Positions 33,631 to 42,850 of a stretch of 64,000 bases of DNA are shown here, in pieces. The notes beneath the pieces were generated by a model, which made no database searches, was not told where the DNA came from, and was given only the letters and a program-made list of their open reading frames with translations. The translations under genes and the position numbers were made by a program. The stretch's first letter is position 1. The number at the start of each line of letters is the position of its first letter. The DNA comes from Saccharothrix ecbatanensis (lineage in GTDB: Bacteria > Actinomycetota > Actinomycetes > Mycobacteriales > Pseudonocardiaceae), in the NCBI RefSeq assembly GCF_014205015.1, contig NZ_JACHMO010000001.1, forward strand, positions 9,052,001 to 9,116,000, written 5' to 3'.

Positions 33631-35631
33631 TCAACTCCCCCATATGGCCCTCGCGACGCTCTCCAGGGCCCGTTCAGGGCCCTCCGAGCCGGTTGTCCCA
33701 TGGCACGTGCCGCCGCGGGCGTACGCGGCCTGGAACAGCGCGCCCGACTCCGCGCAGGCGCCGTCGACGAACCCGACCCCGACCGCCCGGACCGGTCCGC
33801 CCGCGTCGGGGTCGACCGCACCGATGGGCCGGGTCGCCAGCAGCACGACCACCTCCGCCTTCGCCCCCACGGCCGCGCTGAAGACGTCCTCGGCGAGCGG
33901 GACGTCGACCACCCGATCGGCCCGGCCGAGCAGCGGGAGCAGCCGCGCCGTGAACGCCGCCGCACCCTCCGAGCCGTCCGAGGCCACCGCGATCACCTTC
34001 GGCCGCCCCGCCGCGTCCCAGGCGGCGCGAATGGCGCCCGCGTCGCGCACGACGACGGTTTCGGCAGGCCGCGTCGGTCGTGGATCACCCTTCGCCCCCA
34101 CGCCGCCATTCATGTCGCGGAAGCCCGCGCGCTTGAACGCCGACTGCGCCGGTGTCGAACGCAGGTGGTCCTCGAAGAGGTCCACGACCCGCCGGCGCCG
34201 CTCGTTCGGCGGCCGGTCGGTCCACTCCACCGCGACGAACGGGTGGTCCAGCACCACCGAAGCGCCCTGCGGGTACAGGATGAGGCACTTGTCGTTGTCG
34301 GCCACCGTCTTCTCCGACGCGACCAACGCGACGTTCCCCTCGCACGGCGGTTCGGTCGTCATGTTCAGGGCGGTCTTGTGCAGGAGCAGCGGAGCGTCGG
34401 TCCCGTCCACGGTCACCCGGCCCAGGGTCTTGTGCACCAGCGCGATCGCGGCGCCCAACCCCGCGCCGGACGAGGTGTCCACCGCGGCCACCGGTCCGAC
34501 GTCGCGCCAGTGGAACTCGCGGTTGGGCCGCTCGACGCTCCCGGCGAGATCCGGCGCGACGCCCAGCACCACCGGTGACTGCGCGATGGCCGGCCGGTGG
34601 TCCAGCCGCACGGCCGCGTCCGGGATGTCGGACAGGGCCCGGGCCACCGCGTCGACCTCGAACGAGGCGTCCGGCAGCCACACGTGCGGCTCGGTCCCCT
34701 CGTTGACGAAGTCCTTGTCGTCCGCCCAGCCCCTGCCCAGCGCGGCGGCCGCGTCCTCGGCCGACGAACCCTTGGTGACCAGCACGCTGACACCCTTGCA
34801 GCGCTGGGGGTTGAACCGGCGGGACGCGCGTTCGAACTCCACCGCCTGCCGGATGACGGCGTCCTCCATCTCCGCGGAGGTGAGCACGTTGAGCTGCACT
34901 GGCGCCGGGCATGGCGGGACGGCGGCCGGTGCGGCGGCGAACGCGTTCGCCGTGCCCGACAGGAGCAGCAGCACGGCCAGCCCGAAACGCGCCCAGGGCG
35001 GCTTCCACGGCTTGCGGTGCTTCGTCCCGGCGGGCTTCGGTTTCGGCGGTGGGGCCGCACCGTTCGGCAGGTGCAGCCAGGCGTGCCCGTGCACCTCCTT
35101 GACGTCCACGTCGACCCGGCGGAACGAACTCGGGTCCATGCCGGGGTCCGGCCGGATCACCTCGTCGAAGATCCTCTGGGACACGATCAGCGCGAACAGC
35201 GCGGTGGAGCGGGCCAGCGCGTCCCGCAGCGGTTCGGCGTCGAGGAGGCGGAACGCCAGCGTCACGTCGTCGCCGACCACGCCGTGCTCGTCCTGCATCA
35301 CCTCGCCCGCGGTGATCGCGATCCGCAGGCGGATCCGGGCCTCCTCGGTGCGGGTGGCGTTGTAGCGGCGCAACTTGCCCAGCAGGGCGTGCGGCACGCC
35401 GTCGACGACCTTGCTCTTGGGCACGTCCGGCGGCACCAGCACGAACACGCCGTCGCCGCGGTCCTCGTGGTGGGTCGCCGACCAGTCCAGACCGCAGTCC
35501 TCGAAAGCGCTCTCCAGCGCCGCGTACAGCCCACGCCGGATCTCCTCTTGGGGAATGCGGTGGCGCTGCCCGAACGCGGACACGTCGACCACGACGACCG
35601 TGCGGTGCAACACGTGCTGCTGCGTCCCCAT
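33631..35631 (-). CDS. Fusion of nucleotide-cyclase-like domain, one membrane helix and extracellular solute-binding domain
   Basis: The 666-residue protein has an N-terminal class III nucleotidyl cyclase-like domain (1-190): strand with D16 (TVVVVDVSAF), hairpin with GDG at 59-61 (DRGDGVFVLVP) and the late pattern AITAGEVMQDEHGVVGDDVTLAFRLL-like region. A Pro/Lys linker leads to one membrane helix (about 213-230). Next is a 430-residue periplasm-type substrate-binding domain starting PVQLNVLTSAEME. The usual base-selecting Lys before GDG appears replaced (EDRGDG), so catalysis is uncertain. ATG at 35631 gives the complete cyclase domain; the frame is open upstream to 35727. It forms an operon with the next solute-binding lipoprotein. 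Confidence 0.75.
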   Translation of the reverse strand: MGTQQHVLHRTVVVVDVSAFGQRHRIPQEEIRRGLYAALESAFEDCGLDWSATHHEDRGDGVFVLVPPDVPKSKVVDGVPHALLGKLRRYNATRTEEARIRLRIAITAGEVMQDEHGVVGDDVTLAFRLLDAEPLRDALARSTALFALIVSQRIFDEVIRPDPGMDPSSFRRVDVDVKEVHGHAWLHLPNGAAPPPKPKPAGTKHRKPWKPPWARFGLAVLLLLSGTANAFAAAPAAVPPCPAPVQLNVLTSAEMEDAVIRQAVEFERASRRFNPQRCKGVSVLVTKGSSAEDAAAALGRGWADDKDFVNEGTEPHVWLPDASFEVDAVARALSDIPDAAVRLDHRPAIAQSPVVLGVAPDLAGSVERPNREFHWRDVGPVAAVDTSSGAGLGAAIALVHKTLGRVTVDGTDAPLLLHKTALNMTTEPPCEGNVALVASEKTVADNDKCLILYPQGASVVLDHPFVAVEWTDRPPNERRRRVVDLFEDHLRSTPAQSAFKRAGFRDMNGGVGAKGDPRPTRPAETVVVRDAGAIRAAWDAAGRPKVIAVASDGSEGAAAFTARLLPLLGRADRVVDVPLAEDVFSAAVGAKAEVVVLLATRPIGAVDPDAGGPVRAVGVGFVDGACAESGALFQAAYARGGTCHGTTGSEGPERALESVARAIWGS

Positions 35632-35742
35632 CCGGCCCCTCGCTGGAACGCTGGGTCTGTTCGTCCAGTCTATGGGGTGGATCACATTCCGCACGGTCAT
35701 CGGTGACATCGCGCAGGTCGGCCGCATTACTGCGGAAACGGC

Positions 35743-35777
35743 TCGGGGGCGGCTCCGCCAAGCGGAACCGCCCCCGA
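35743..35777 (-). terminator. Terminator after aceE
   Basis: TCGGGGGCGGCTCCGC (35743-35758) and GCGGAACCGCCCCCGA (35762-35777) form a 16-bp stem with one mismatch and a CAA loop, 13 bp beyond the aceE stop. Confidence 0.85.
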
Positions 35778-35789
35778 ACCGGGTGTGGA

Positions 35790-38540
35790 TCAGGCCAGGC
35801 CGGCGTCCGAAGTGGACGGGCCCGCCGCGTTCACGTCGTCGAGCTTGTACTTCTTGGCCGCCTGCACGACCAGCGACTGCTGGATCTCACCGCGCTTGGC
35901 CAACGCGGCCAGCGTGGCCACCACGACCGACTCGGCGTCGACCAGGAAGTGCCGCCGCGTCGCCGGCCGGGTGTCGGAGAACCCGAACCCGTCGGTGCCC
36001 AGCGTGGTCATGTCCGTCGGCACGTACGGCCGGATCAGGTCCGGCACGGCGCTCATCCAGTCGGACACCGCCACCACCGGACCGGCCGCGTCCGCCAGCA
36101 CCTGCGTGACGTACGGCACACGCGGTTCCTGGTCGGGGTGCAGCAGGTTGTGCCGGTCGATCTCGACCGCCTCGCGGCGCAGCTCCGAGTACGACGTCGC
36201 CGACCACACGTCGGCCTGCACGCCCCACTCCTCGGCCAGCAACTTCTGCGCCTTGATCGCCCACGGCAGGCCCACGCCGGAACCGAGCAGCTGCGCCCGC
36301 GGACCGCTCTGCGCCGGTGCCAGCTGGTACCGGTACAGGCCCTTGAGCAGGCCTTCGACGTCCAGGTCCGCCGGCTCGGCCGGCTGCTGGTACGGCTCGT
36401 TGTAGACCGTCATGTAGTAGAAGATGTTCTCGGCGTTCTCGCCGTACATCCGCCGCAGACCGTCCTTGACGATGTGCGCCACCTCGAACGACCACGCCGG
36501 GTCGTACGCCACGACCGCCGGGTTGGTGTGCGCCAGCAGCAGCGAGTGCCCGTCCGCGTGCTGGAGGCCTTCACCCGTCAGCGTGGTCCGGCCCGCCGTG
36601 GCGCCCAGCACGAAGCCGCGCGCCATCTGGTCCGCCGCCGCCCACAGGCCGTCGCCGGTGCGCTGGAACCCGAACATCGAGTAGAAGATGTAGATCGGGA
36701 TCATCGGCTCGCCGTGCGTCGCGTACGACGTGCCGGCGGCGGTGAACGACGCCGTCGAACCGGCCTCGTTGATGCCCTCGTGCAGGATCTGACCCTGCTC
36801 GCTCTCCTTGTACGCCAGCATGAGCTGGGCGTCCACGGAGGTGTACATCTGCCCGTTCGGGTTGTAGATCTTCTGCGCCGGGAACATCGAGTCCATGCCG
36901 AACGTGCGCGCCTCGTCCGGGATGATCGGCACGATGCGGTGGCCGATCTCCGGGTCCTTGGCCAGGTCCCGGACCAGCCGGACGAACGCCATCGTGGTGG
37001 CGACCTCCTGCTTGCCCGAGCCCCGCTTGATCACGTCGTAGACCTTGTCGCCCGGCAGCACCAGCGCCTTGGTCTTGGTCCGCCGCTCCGGCACGAACCC
37101 GCCGAGCTGCTTGCGCCGCTCCAGCAGGTACTGGATCTCCGGGGAGTCCTTGCCGGGGTGGTAGTACGGCGGCAGGTACGGGTCGAGGTCCTTGTCCTCG
37201 ATCGGGATGCGCAGGCTGTCCCGGAAGTTCTTGAGGTCCTCGTGGGTCATCTTCTTCATCTGGTGCGTGGCGTTGCGCGCCGCGAAGTGCGGGCCCAGGC
37301 CGTAGCCCTTGATGGTCTTGGCGAGGATGACCGTCGGCTGGCCGTGGTGCTCGACCGCCGCCTTGTACGCCGCGTACACCTTGCGGTAGTCGTGGCCGCC
37401 GCGCTTGAGGTTCCACACCTCGTCGTCGGACATCGGCGAGACGAGCTCCTTCGTGCGCGGATCACGCCCGAAGAAGTGCTCCTTGACATAGGCGCCGTCG
37501 TTCGCCTTGTACGTCTGGTAGTCGCCGTCCGGCGTGGTGTTCATCAGGTTGACCAGCGCGCCGTCGCGGTCGGCGTGCAGCAGGGCGTCCCACTCACGGC
37601 CCCAGATGACCTTGATGACGTTCCAGCCCGCGCCGCGGAAGAACGCCTCCAGCTCCTGGATGATCTTACCGTTGCCGCGGACCGGGCCGTCGAGGCGCTG
37701 GAGGTTGCAGTTGACCACGAAGGTCAGGTTGTCCAGTTGCTCGTTCGCCGCGACCTGGAGCAGGCCGCGAGACTCCGGCTCGTCCATCTCGCCGTCGCCC
37801 AGGAACGCCCAGACGTGCTGGTCGGACGTGTCCTTGATACCGCGGTCGTTCAGGTAGCGGTTGAACCGCGCCTGGTAGATCGCGTTCATCGGGCCGAGGC
37901 CCATGGACACAGTGGGGAACTCCCAGAAGTCCGGCATCAGCCGCGGGTGCGGGTACGACGGCAGGCCGCCGCCCGGTCCGGCGTGCGAGAGCTCCTGGCG
38001 GAATCCGTCCAGCTGCTCGGCGGACAGCCGGCCTTCGAGGAAGGCTCGGGCGTACACGCCGGGAGAGGCGTGACCCTGGATGAACACGTGGTCACCGCCG
38101 CCGGGGTGGTCCTTGCCCCGGAAGAAGTGGTTGAAGCCGACTTCGTACAGGCTCGCCGACGACGCGTAGGTCGAGATGTGACCGCCGACGCCGACGCCGG
38201 GGCGCTGCGCGCGGTGCACGGTCATCGCCGCGTTCCAGCGGACCCAAGCCCGGTAGCGACGTTCCACCTCCTCGTCGCCCGGGAACCACGGCTCCCGTTC
38301 GGTGGGGATGGTGTTCACGTAGTCCGTGCTGGTCAGCGAAGGAACGCCGACGTGGCTCTCCCTGGCCCGTTCGAGCAGGCGCAGCATCAGGTAACGGGCA
38401 CGCTGCTGCCCGCCGCCCTGGAGCGCGGCGTCGAACGACTCCAGCCACTCCGCGGTCTCCTCCGGATCGATGTCCGGGAGGTGGGCGGCCAGACCGTCAC
38501 GGATGACGCGTACCCGCTCGGGGGTGTTCTGCGGGGCCAA
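35790..38540 (-). CDS. aceE: Pyruvate dehydrogenase E1 component (homodimeric)
   Basis: This 916-residue thiamine-diphosphate enzyme decarboxylates pyruvate and acetylates the E2 lipoyl group. The ThDP motif runs from GDG (248-250) to NCN (277-279); [19 protein letters not shown] and [16 protein letters not shown] are typical of homodimeric AceE. The TTG at 38540 has GGAG at the right spacing; the frame is open to 38591. The E2 (59203-60921), E3 (60975-62345) and lipoylation genes lie in the same window. In actinobacteria AceE works with a shared E2/E3 and OdhA. Confidence 0.95.
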   Translation of the reverse strand: MAPQNTPERVRVIRDGLAAHLPDIDPEETAEWLESFDAALQGGGQQRARYLMLRLLERARESHVGVPSLTSTDYVNTIPTEREPWFPGDEEVERRYRAWVRWNAAMTVHRAQRPGVGVGGHISTYASSASLYEVGFNHFFRGKDHPGGGDHVFIQGHASPGVYARAFLEGRLSAEQLDGFRQELSHAGPGGGLPSYPHPRLMPDFWEFPTVSMGLGPMNAIYQARFNRYLNDRGIKDTSDQHVWAFLGDGEMDEPESRGLLQVAANEQLDNLTFVVNCNLQRLDGPVRGNGKIIQELEAFFRGAGWNVIKVIWGREWDALLHADRDGALVNLMNTTPDGDYQTYKANDGAYVKEHFFGRDPRTKELVSPMSDDEVWNLKRGGHDYRKVYAAYKAAVEHHGQPTVILAKTIKGYGLGPHFAARNATHQMKKMTHEDLKNFRDSLRIPIEDKDLDPYLPPYYHPGKDSPEIQYLLERRKQLGGFVPERRTKTKALVLPGDKVYDVIKRGSGKQEVATTMAFVRLVRDLAKDPEIGHRIVPIIPDEARTFGMDSMFPAQKIYNPNGQMYTSVDAQLMLAYKESEQGQILHEGINEAGSTASFTAAGTSYATHGEPMIPIYIFYSMFGFQRTGDGLWAAADQMARGFVLGATAGRTTLTGEGLQHADGHSLLLAHTNPAVVAYDPAWSFEVAHIVKDGLRRMYGENAENIFYYMTVYNEPYQQPAEPADLDVEGLLKGLYRYQLAPAQSGPRAQLLGSGVGLPWAIKAQKLLAEEWGVQADVWSATSYSELRREAVEIDRHNLLHPDQEPRVPYVTQVLADAAGPVVAVSDWMSAVPDLIRPYVPTDMTTLGTDGFGFSDTRPATRRHFLVDAESVVVATLAALAKRGEIQQSLVVQAAKKYKLDDVNAAGPSTSDAGLA

Positions 38541-38783
38541 GGGATCTCCTCGTTCCGGTGTCTTCTGACTCCATCGTTGCTCGACACACACGTTCCCGTC
38601 ACCGCTACCGGTGAGTAGTTCTGGATCGTGTCTCTCGCGCGCGCGGATAGGAGGTATGTAGAGCCTGCCTCATCCGGTCGGGGGACCGCACTCTGGGGTA
38701 CCCGATGCGGCGTGTCTTGGCCGTTACGGTTGCGCGTGGCAGGGCTGACAGTGTTCGCTAGCCGCGACTGGTAGTGACATCGC

Positions 38784-38807
38784 GCGGCAGTCGTACCCGA
38801 CTGCCGC
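38784..38807 (+). promoter_or_regulatory. Hairpin in the leader of the DUF3052 gene
   Basis: GCGGCAGTC (38784-38792) and GACTGCCGC (38799-38807) form a perfect 9-bp stem with loop GTACCC, 11 bp before the ribosome binding site. It could be a leader regulatory structure. Confidence 0.4.
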
Positions 38808-38834
38808 TCTTGTGTACTTGGAGGAGTGGAAGCC

Positions 38835-39266
38835 GTGGTCGCCGCGGAAGACGCCGGCAAGATCGGTGTCGCCGACAGGCTCGGGATCGAACCGGGCAGC
38901 GTGGTCCAGGAGATCGGCTGGGGAGAGGACGTGGACGACGCCCTCCGTGCCGCGATCGAGGAGCGGGTAGGCGGTGATCTGCTCGATGAGGACTCCGACG
39001 AGGTGATGGACGTCGTCCTGCTGTGGTGGCGCGAGGACGACGGCGACCTCACCGACGCCTTGATCAGCGCCACCACGTCCCTGGCCGACGACGGCGTGAT
39101 CTGGGTGTTGACGCCCAAGACGGGGCGGGACGGGCACGTCGAGCCGAGTGACATCGCCGAGGCCGTGTCCACCGCGGGGCTCGCCCAGACCTCCAACATC
39201 ACGGTGGGCGGTGACTGGTCTGCGACCAGGCTCGTCTCACCGAAGTCGGCCAAGACGAAGCGCTAG
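38835..39266 (+). CDS. DUF3052 family protein
   Basis: This 143-residue acidic protein matches the conserved actinobacterial DUF3052 family (KIGVADRLGIEPGSVVQEIGWGEDVD, then VVLLWWREDDGDLTDAL and IWVLTPKTGRDGHVEPSDI). Its function is unknown; the gene sits beside aceE and ahpE as in mycobacteria (Rv2240c). GTG at 38835 was chosen because GGAGGAG lies nine bases upstream; GTG at 38826 is too close to it. Confidence 0.88.
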   Translation: MVAAEDAGKIGVADRLGIEPGSVVQEIGWGEDVDDALRAAIEERVGGDLLDEDSDEVMDVVLLWWREDDGDLTDALISATTSLADDGVIWVLTPKTGRDGHVEPSDIAEAVSTAGLAQTSNITVGGDWSATRLVSPKSAKTKR

Positions 39267-39402
39267 CCGACGAAGCGCCGACCGTCCGGGCGTGTGCCTG
39301 GTCGAAGTGCGCACCGCCATGCCCTAGGCTCGATGGCGGGCTCCCCGATCGGGTGGAGCCCGTTCTTCGGGTTGCTCCGGGTTGCTCTGGTGGAGGGTTT
39401 GC

Positions 39403-39861
39403 ATGGTCGCGGTCGGTGCGGAGGCTCCTGACTTCACGCTCAACGACTACAACAAGCAGCCGGTGACGCTCTCCTCGTTCCGCGGTTCGAGGCACGTGCT
39501 GCTGGTGTTCTACCCGTTCGCGTTCAGCGGGATCTGCACCGGCGAGCTGTGCCAGGTGCGCGACGAACTGGCCGCGTACGAGGACGAGAACGTGCAGGTC
39601 GTCGGTGTGTCCGTGGACACACCGTTCAGCCTGAAGGCGTGGGCCGCGGAACAGGGCTACCAGTTCCCGCTGCTGTCGGACTTCTGGCCGCACGGTGCGG
39701 TGGCGCAGGCGTACGGCGTGTTCAACGAGAAGGCCGGCCTGGCCAACCGCGGCACGTTCCTGATCGACACTTCGGGCGTGGTCCGGTACGCCGAGGTGAA
39801 CGCCCCTGGTGAGCCCCGTGACCAGGAGGCGTGGAAGAAGGCCGTGGCGGCGCTCGCCTGA
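39403..39861 (+). CDS. ahpE: Peroxiredoxin, AhpE type
   Basis: This 152-residue thioredoxin-fold protein reduces peroxides. The peroxidatic Cys is in PFAFSGICTGELCQ, the AhpE/1-Cys-type site, with the downstream GVSVDTPFSLKAWA and RGTFLIDTSGVVRY strands. ATG at 39403 has GGAGGG upstream. Its neighbours DUF3052 and aceE match the mycobacterial order around Rv2238c. Confidence 0.93.
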   Translation: MVAVGAEAPDFTLNDYNKQPVTLSSFRGSRHVLLVFYPFAFSGICTGELCQVRDELAAYEDENVQVVGVSVDTPFSLKAWAAEQGYQFPLLSDFWPHGAVAQAYGVFNEKAGLANRGTFLIDTSGVVRYAEVNAPGEPRDQEAWKKAVAALA

Positions 39862-39903
39862 TAACTTCCCGGTGCCGGCCCGCCATGGTCGGCCCGCGTT
39901 CGG

Positions 39904-39975
39904 GGGCGCGTAGCTCAGCGGAAGAGCACTCGGTTTACACCCGAGCGGTCGCAGGTTCGAATCCTGCCGCGCCCA
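39904..39975 (+). tRNA. tRNA-Val (anticodon UAC)
   Basis: The 7-bp acceptor stem is GGGCGCG/CGCGCCC with discriminator A at 39975. The D arm has GCTC...GAGC, the anticodon loop is TTTACAC (anticodon TAC at 39936-39938), and the T arm is GCAGG-TTCGAAT-CCTGC. CCA is not encoded. The island-like segment starts downstream of it. Confidence 0.97.
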
Positions 39976-39983
39976 CTGTGCCT

Positions 39984-40004
39984 TGCGGGGGTGCAACCCC
40001 CGCA
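39984..40004 (+). terminator. Terminator after tRNA-Val
   Basis: TGCGGGGGT (39984-39992) pairs perfectly with ACCCCCGCA (39996-40004) around a GCA loop, nine bases after the tRNA. Confidence 0.8.
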
Positions 40005-40195
40005 CCCCGCCCGGCGGGCTCTGCCCCCGGACCCCCGCCGTGGCTCTCGCCCCTGGCCCCCGCACGTCGTCGGGCGCTGCTTCAGCGCTTCGCGCCTTCG
40101 CCTCGCCCTCTCAATCCTCGCCTCGGTCCCGTTGCGTGCTTCGGGTCTCACACCGTCGACCTGGGCAAAGCGGCTTGCGGCAGCGAGGAGACACG

Positions 40196-40483
40196 GTGGC
40201 CTACACCTACCGCGCACTCGTCCTCCGCCACGGCCACCTGCTGTACCTCGACTTGCCGAGACCGACCAAGGGCTTCCGCGTCCAGCTCGACTACGGCCAA
40301 GCGGGCATCCGACGGATGAACACGCTGGACTTCTTCGCGAGCAGCCAGGTCTCCCGTGTCGAGCACTCCAGGCGCAGCGACGAGCCGAAGACCGTGAACA
40401 TCAGCTTCGACGGCTGGATGTTGCCGCGGGCTGGGGTGGCGTTCGTGTGGGTGTTGGAGGAGGGGGTCGACGCGCCGTCGTAG
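40196..40483 (+). CDS. Hypothetical small protein
   Basis: The 95-residue product has no recognised family. It reads as a compact alpha+beta protein (YTYRALVLRHGHLLYLDL, FRVQLDYGQAGIRRMNTLDF, NISFDGWMLPRAGVAFVWVLE). GTG at 40196 follows GAGGAG. GC content is typical of the host. It lies between the tRNA and the KAP NTPase, so it could belong to either the core or the island. Confidence 0.6.
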   Translation: MAYTYRALVLRHGHLLYLDLPRPTKGFRVQLDYGQAGIRRMNTLDFFASSQVSRVEHSRRSDEPKTVNISFDGWMLPRAGVAFVWVLEEGVDAPS

Positions 40484-40522
40484 TCCCGATCGACGCCGAC
40501 ACCTATCGTGTTGTAATAAGCC

Positions 40523-42616
40523 ATGTCTGCGGGCAGCGAGAACCCAATCAAGAGTCAGGCTGAAGACACGCTTGAGCGTTCTGATGCGGCGAAGCACTTG
40601 GCCGACGAGCTTCGCAGCCTCGACGCGAGCGAGGGAAGCGTCGTCGCTCTCCTCGGCCCATGGGGATCCGGGAAGACGTCGTTCGTCAACCTGGTACGCG
40701 AACATCTCGCTGCGACCTCGGAAGTCCCGATTCTCGACTTCAATCCGTGGATGTTTTCTGGTGCGGAGCAGCTCGTCGATTCGTTCTTCGTTGAGATCGC
40801 TGCACAGCTTCGCCTCAAAGACGGCAAGCTCGGGAAGATTGCCGACGAGATCGACAAATACGGCGAGCTTCTGTCGCCGCTCAGTGTCATACCGTTCGTT
40901 GGCGGCTGGATCGACCGTCTTGGCAAGGCTGGTAAGTCGCTGAAGAACTTCCAGGACCGACGCAAGCAGAGCGTCAGTATTCGACGCAAGGAACTTGCTA
41001 CAGAGTTGGCCAAATTGGAAGTGTCCATCGTGGTCGTCATCGACGACATCGATAGGCTTGCTACGGCCGAGATTCGCGACATATTCAAGCTTGTGCGCTT
41101 GACTGCTAGCTTCCCCAACGTCATCTATCTGCTCGCCTTCGACCGCAAGCGAGTCGAGCAAGCGCTTAGTGAGAGCGGTATTGAGGGGCGTAACTTCCTC
41201 GAGAAAATCGTCCAGCTTCCTGTCAACCTCCCGGCTGTGCCGCAGCGAACCCTTCTGCGGCAATTGGGTTCGGAGGTTAATGGGGTGCTGAAGGAGTTCG
41301 GTGAGATCGAGCCCTTCGATCAGGACCGCTGGCGCGATCTGCTAGCCGAGATTCTTCTTCCGTTGCTTCATAACGTCCGTGATGTGAAAAGATATGCGGC
41401 ATCAGTCCGTGGAACTGTCCGAGGACTGAAGGGGTACATCGACCTCGGCGACCTGCTCGCACTAGAGGCGGTTCGGGTTTTCCTGCCGGATACCTTTGCG
41501 GCGGTCGAGCAAGCTCAAGTGGCGCTTACCAGTCCAGCACCCAGTTCTAGTGACCGTGACTATACGCGCGAGCGGTACAAAGAGGTAGTGCAGACCGTGA
41601 TCGAATCGTCCGGGGACGACCGTGGTGTAGTCGAATCACTCATACGGCGAGTCTTTCCCGCAGCCGGTCGGCATATCGGCAGTAATACTTACAGCGGTGA
41701 GTGGTCAACTACGTGGCTTCGTGCACGCCGAGTAGCTCATGTCGACGTACTTAGCTTGTACTTGGAACGCGTAGTCAACGCTGGCTTGGCAGCCTTTGTC
41801 GATGGTGAACGAGCCTATGCTTTGCTCGGCAATGGCGATGAACTCGACCGCTTCCTGCACTCCATCAGTCCAGAGCGTCAGGAAGACGTCATCGCAGCTT
41901 TGGAGGAGTGGGAAGGCGAGTACCCGGCAGAAGCAGTGCTGCCCGGGACCGTCGTATTGCTGAATCTCCTGCCAGTGCTGCCTGAGCGTGAGCAGCACAC
42001 GCTATACACCACAGACCCGCGGCTGTCCATCGTCCGTGTAGTTCTTCGGTTGCTGCGCATGCTGCCCTCGGTAGAGGCAGTGGAGCAGCTCGTAGAAGGC
42101 AGCTGGACCAACATTCGTACCATTGATTCTCGAGCCGAGCTGGTCCGCATGGTCGGGCATCGAGAACACGAAGGACATAAGTTGGTTTCAGTTGAGGCAG
42201 CCTCAAGTTACGAGCGGCGGCTAGGACGCGACTTCATCGAGTCGAGTGCAGATGATCTTCTTGCTGATCGCGACATTGTGCATACTTTTCATGTAATGTC
42301 GCGATTGAGTGATGTAATGATTTCGGAGCTCGAAGTTTTGAGCGACCCGCGAATCGTCCGGGAACTCTTGCTTCACTCCTGCGCTGAGACCCGAAGCCAG
42401 AGTATGGGGAACCGGGCGGTGCACAAGTCGCCGCGTTTGATGTGGGATAGTCTTGTTGGCTTCTTTGGGTCTGATGAGCGCTTGTATGCGGCTATCGATG
42501 CGATGAAGTCGGCCTTGACCACTGATGAAAAGCTGGAGAAGGTGCTTGTGCTTGTCGACAAGTACCGCACAGGCTGGCGACCCAGAGATTTCGGGAGTGA
42601 TGGCAACGAAGCTTGA
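40523..42616 (+). CDS. KAP family P-loop NTPase
   Basis: This 697-residue protein has a KAP-type ATPase domain: Walker A GPWGSGKT (45-52), the family motif FNPWMFSG (73-80), Walker B VVVIDDIDRL (169-179) and a sensor segment VIYLLAFDRKRV. The hydrophobic insert between Walker A and B is only ~14 residues (LLSPLSVIPFVGG), shorter than in membrane-anchored KAP proteins. The C-terminal 380 residues are a helical region with no recognised enzyme. KAP NTPases are often found in defence or plasmid contexts. Lower GC and mixed codons mark it as acquired. The next gene may be its partner. Confidence 0.88.
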   Translation: MSAGSENPIKSQAEDTLERSDAAKHLADELRSLDASEGSVVALLGPWGSGKTSFVNLVREHLAATSEVPILDFNPWMFSGAEQLVDSFFVEIAAQLRLKDGKLGKIADEIDKYGELLSPLSVIPFVGGWIDRLGKAGKSLKNFQDRRKQSVSIRRKELATELAKLEVSIVVVIDDIDRLATAEIRDIFKLVRLTASFPNVIYLLAFDRKRVEQALSESGIEGRNFLEKIVQLPVNLPAVPQRTLLRQLGSEVNGVLKEFGEIEPFDQDRWRDLLAEILLPLLHNVRDVKRYAASVRGTVRGLKGYIDLGDLLALEAVRVFLPDTFAAVEQAQVALTSPAPSSSDRDYTRERYKEVVQTVIESSGDDRGVVESLIRRVFPAAGRHIGSNTYSGEWSTTWLRARRVAHVDVLSLYLERVVNAGLAAFVDGERAYALLGNGDELDRFLHSISPERQEDVIAALEEWEGEYPAEAVLPGTVVLLNLLPVLPEREQHTLYTTDPRLSIVRVVLRLLRMLPSVEAVEQLVEGSWTNIRTIDSRAELVRMVGHREHEGHKLVSVEAASSYERRLGRDFIESSADDLLADRDIVHTFHVMSRLSDVMISELEVLSDPRIVRELLLHSCAETRSQSMGNRAVHKSPRLMWDSLVGFFGSDERLYAAIDAMKSALTTDEKLEKVLVLVDKYRTGWRPRDFGSDGNEA

Positions 42617-42654
42617 TGTCTAGTCCTTCTGCCGCTCTTCTTACGTGCAGGTGA

Positions 42655-42840
42655 TGCCTCGTCAAGCGCTGGGCCCAGCTCACCGACCACCAGCTCGCCG
42701 TGCTCCGACGCGTCGGTAATCCGGACGATCAGGTGACAGCTCGAGACTCCGCCTTGGTAAGCACCGTGTACGCCCACTTGGTCAACGCGCCGTGGATGGG
42801 CCAAGTGACGTTCAGGCGGTTTCCAGCGAGCGAGACAGGC
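42655..42840 (+). pseudogene. Fragment of a conserved actinomycete HTH-like gene
   Basis: One frame after TGA at 42652 reads VKRWAQLTDHQLAVLRRVG, then PVTARDSALVSTVYA-like residues, which I recall as the N-terminal pattern of a widespread Streptomyces family of small HTH-like proteins. No start codon precedes it and the similarity stops near 42840, so it looks like a decayed remnant between the KAP gene and its downstream neighbour. Confidence 0.35.
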
Positions 42841-42850
42841 GGACAAGTAA

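Noticed and set aside
35703..38618. A 971-codon plus-strand open frame antisense to aceE, and other very long antisense frames (for example 21110-23911 and 757-1935)
   Set aside because: They are mirror frames of strongly conserved genes in high-GC DNA, with low-complexity Arg/His/Gly/Pro composition and no family motifs.
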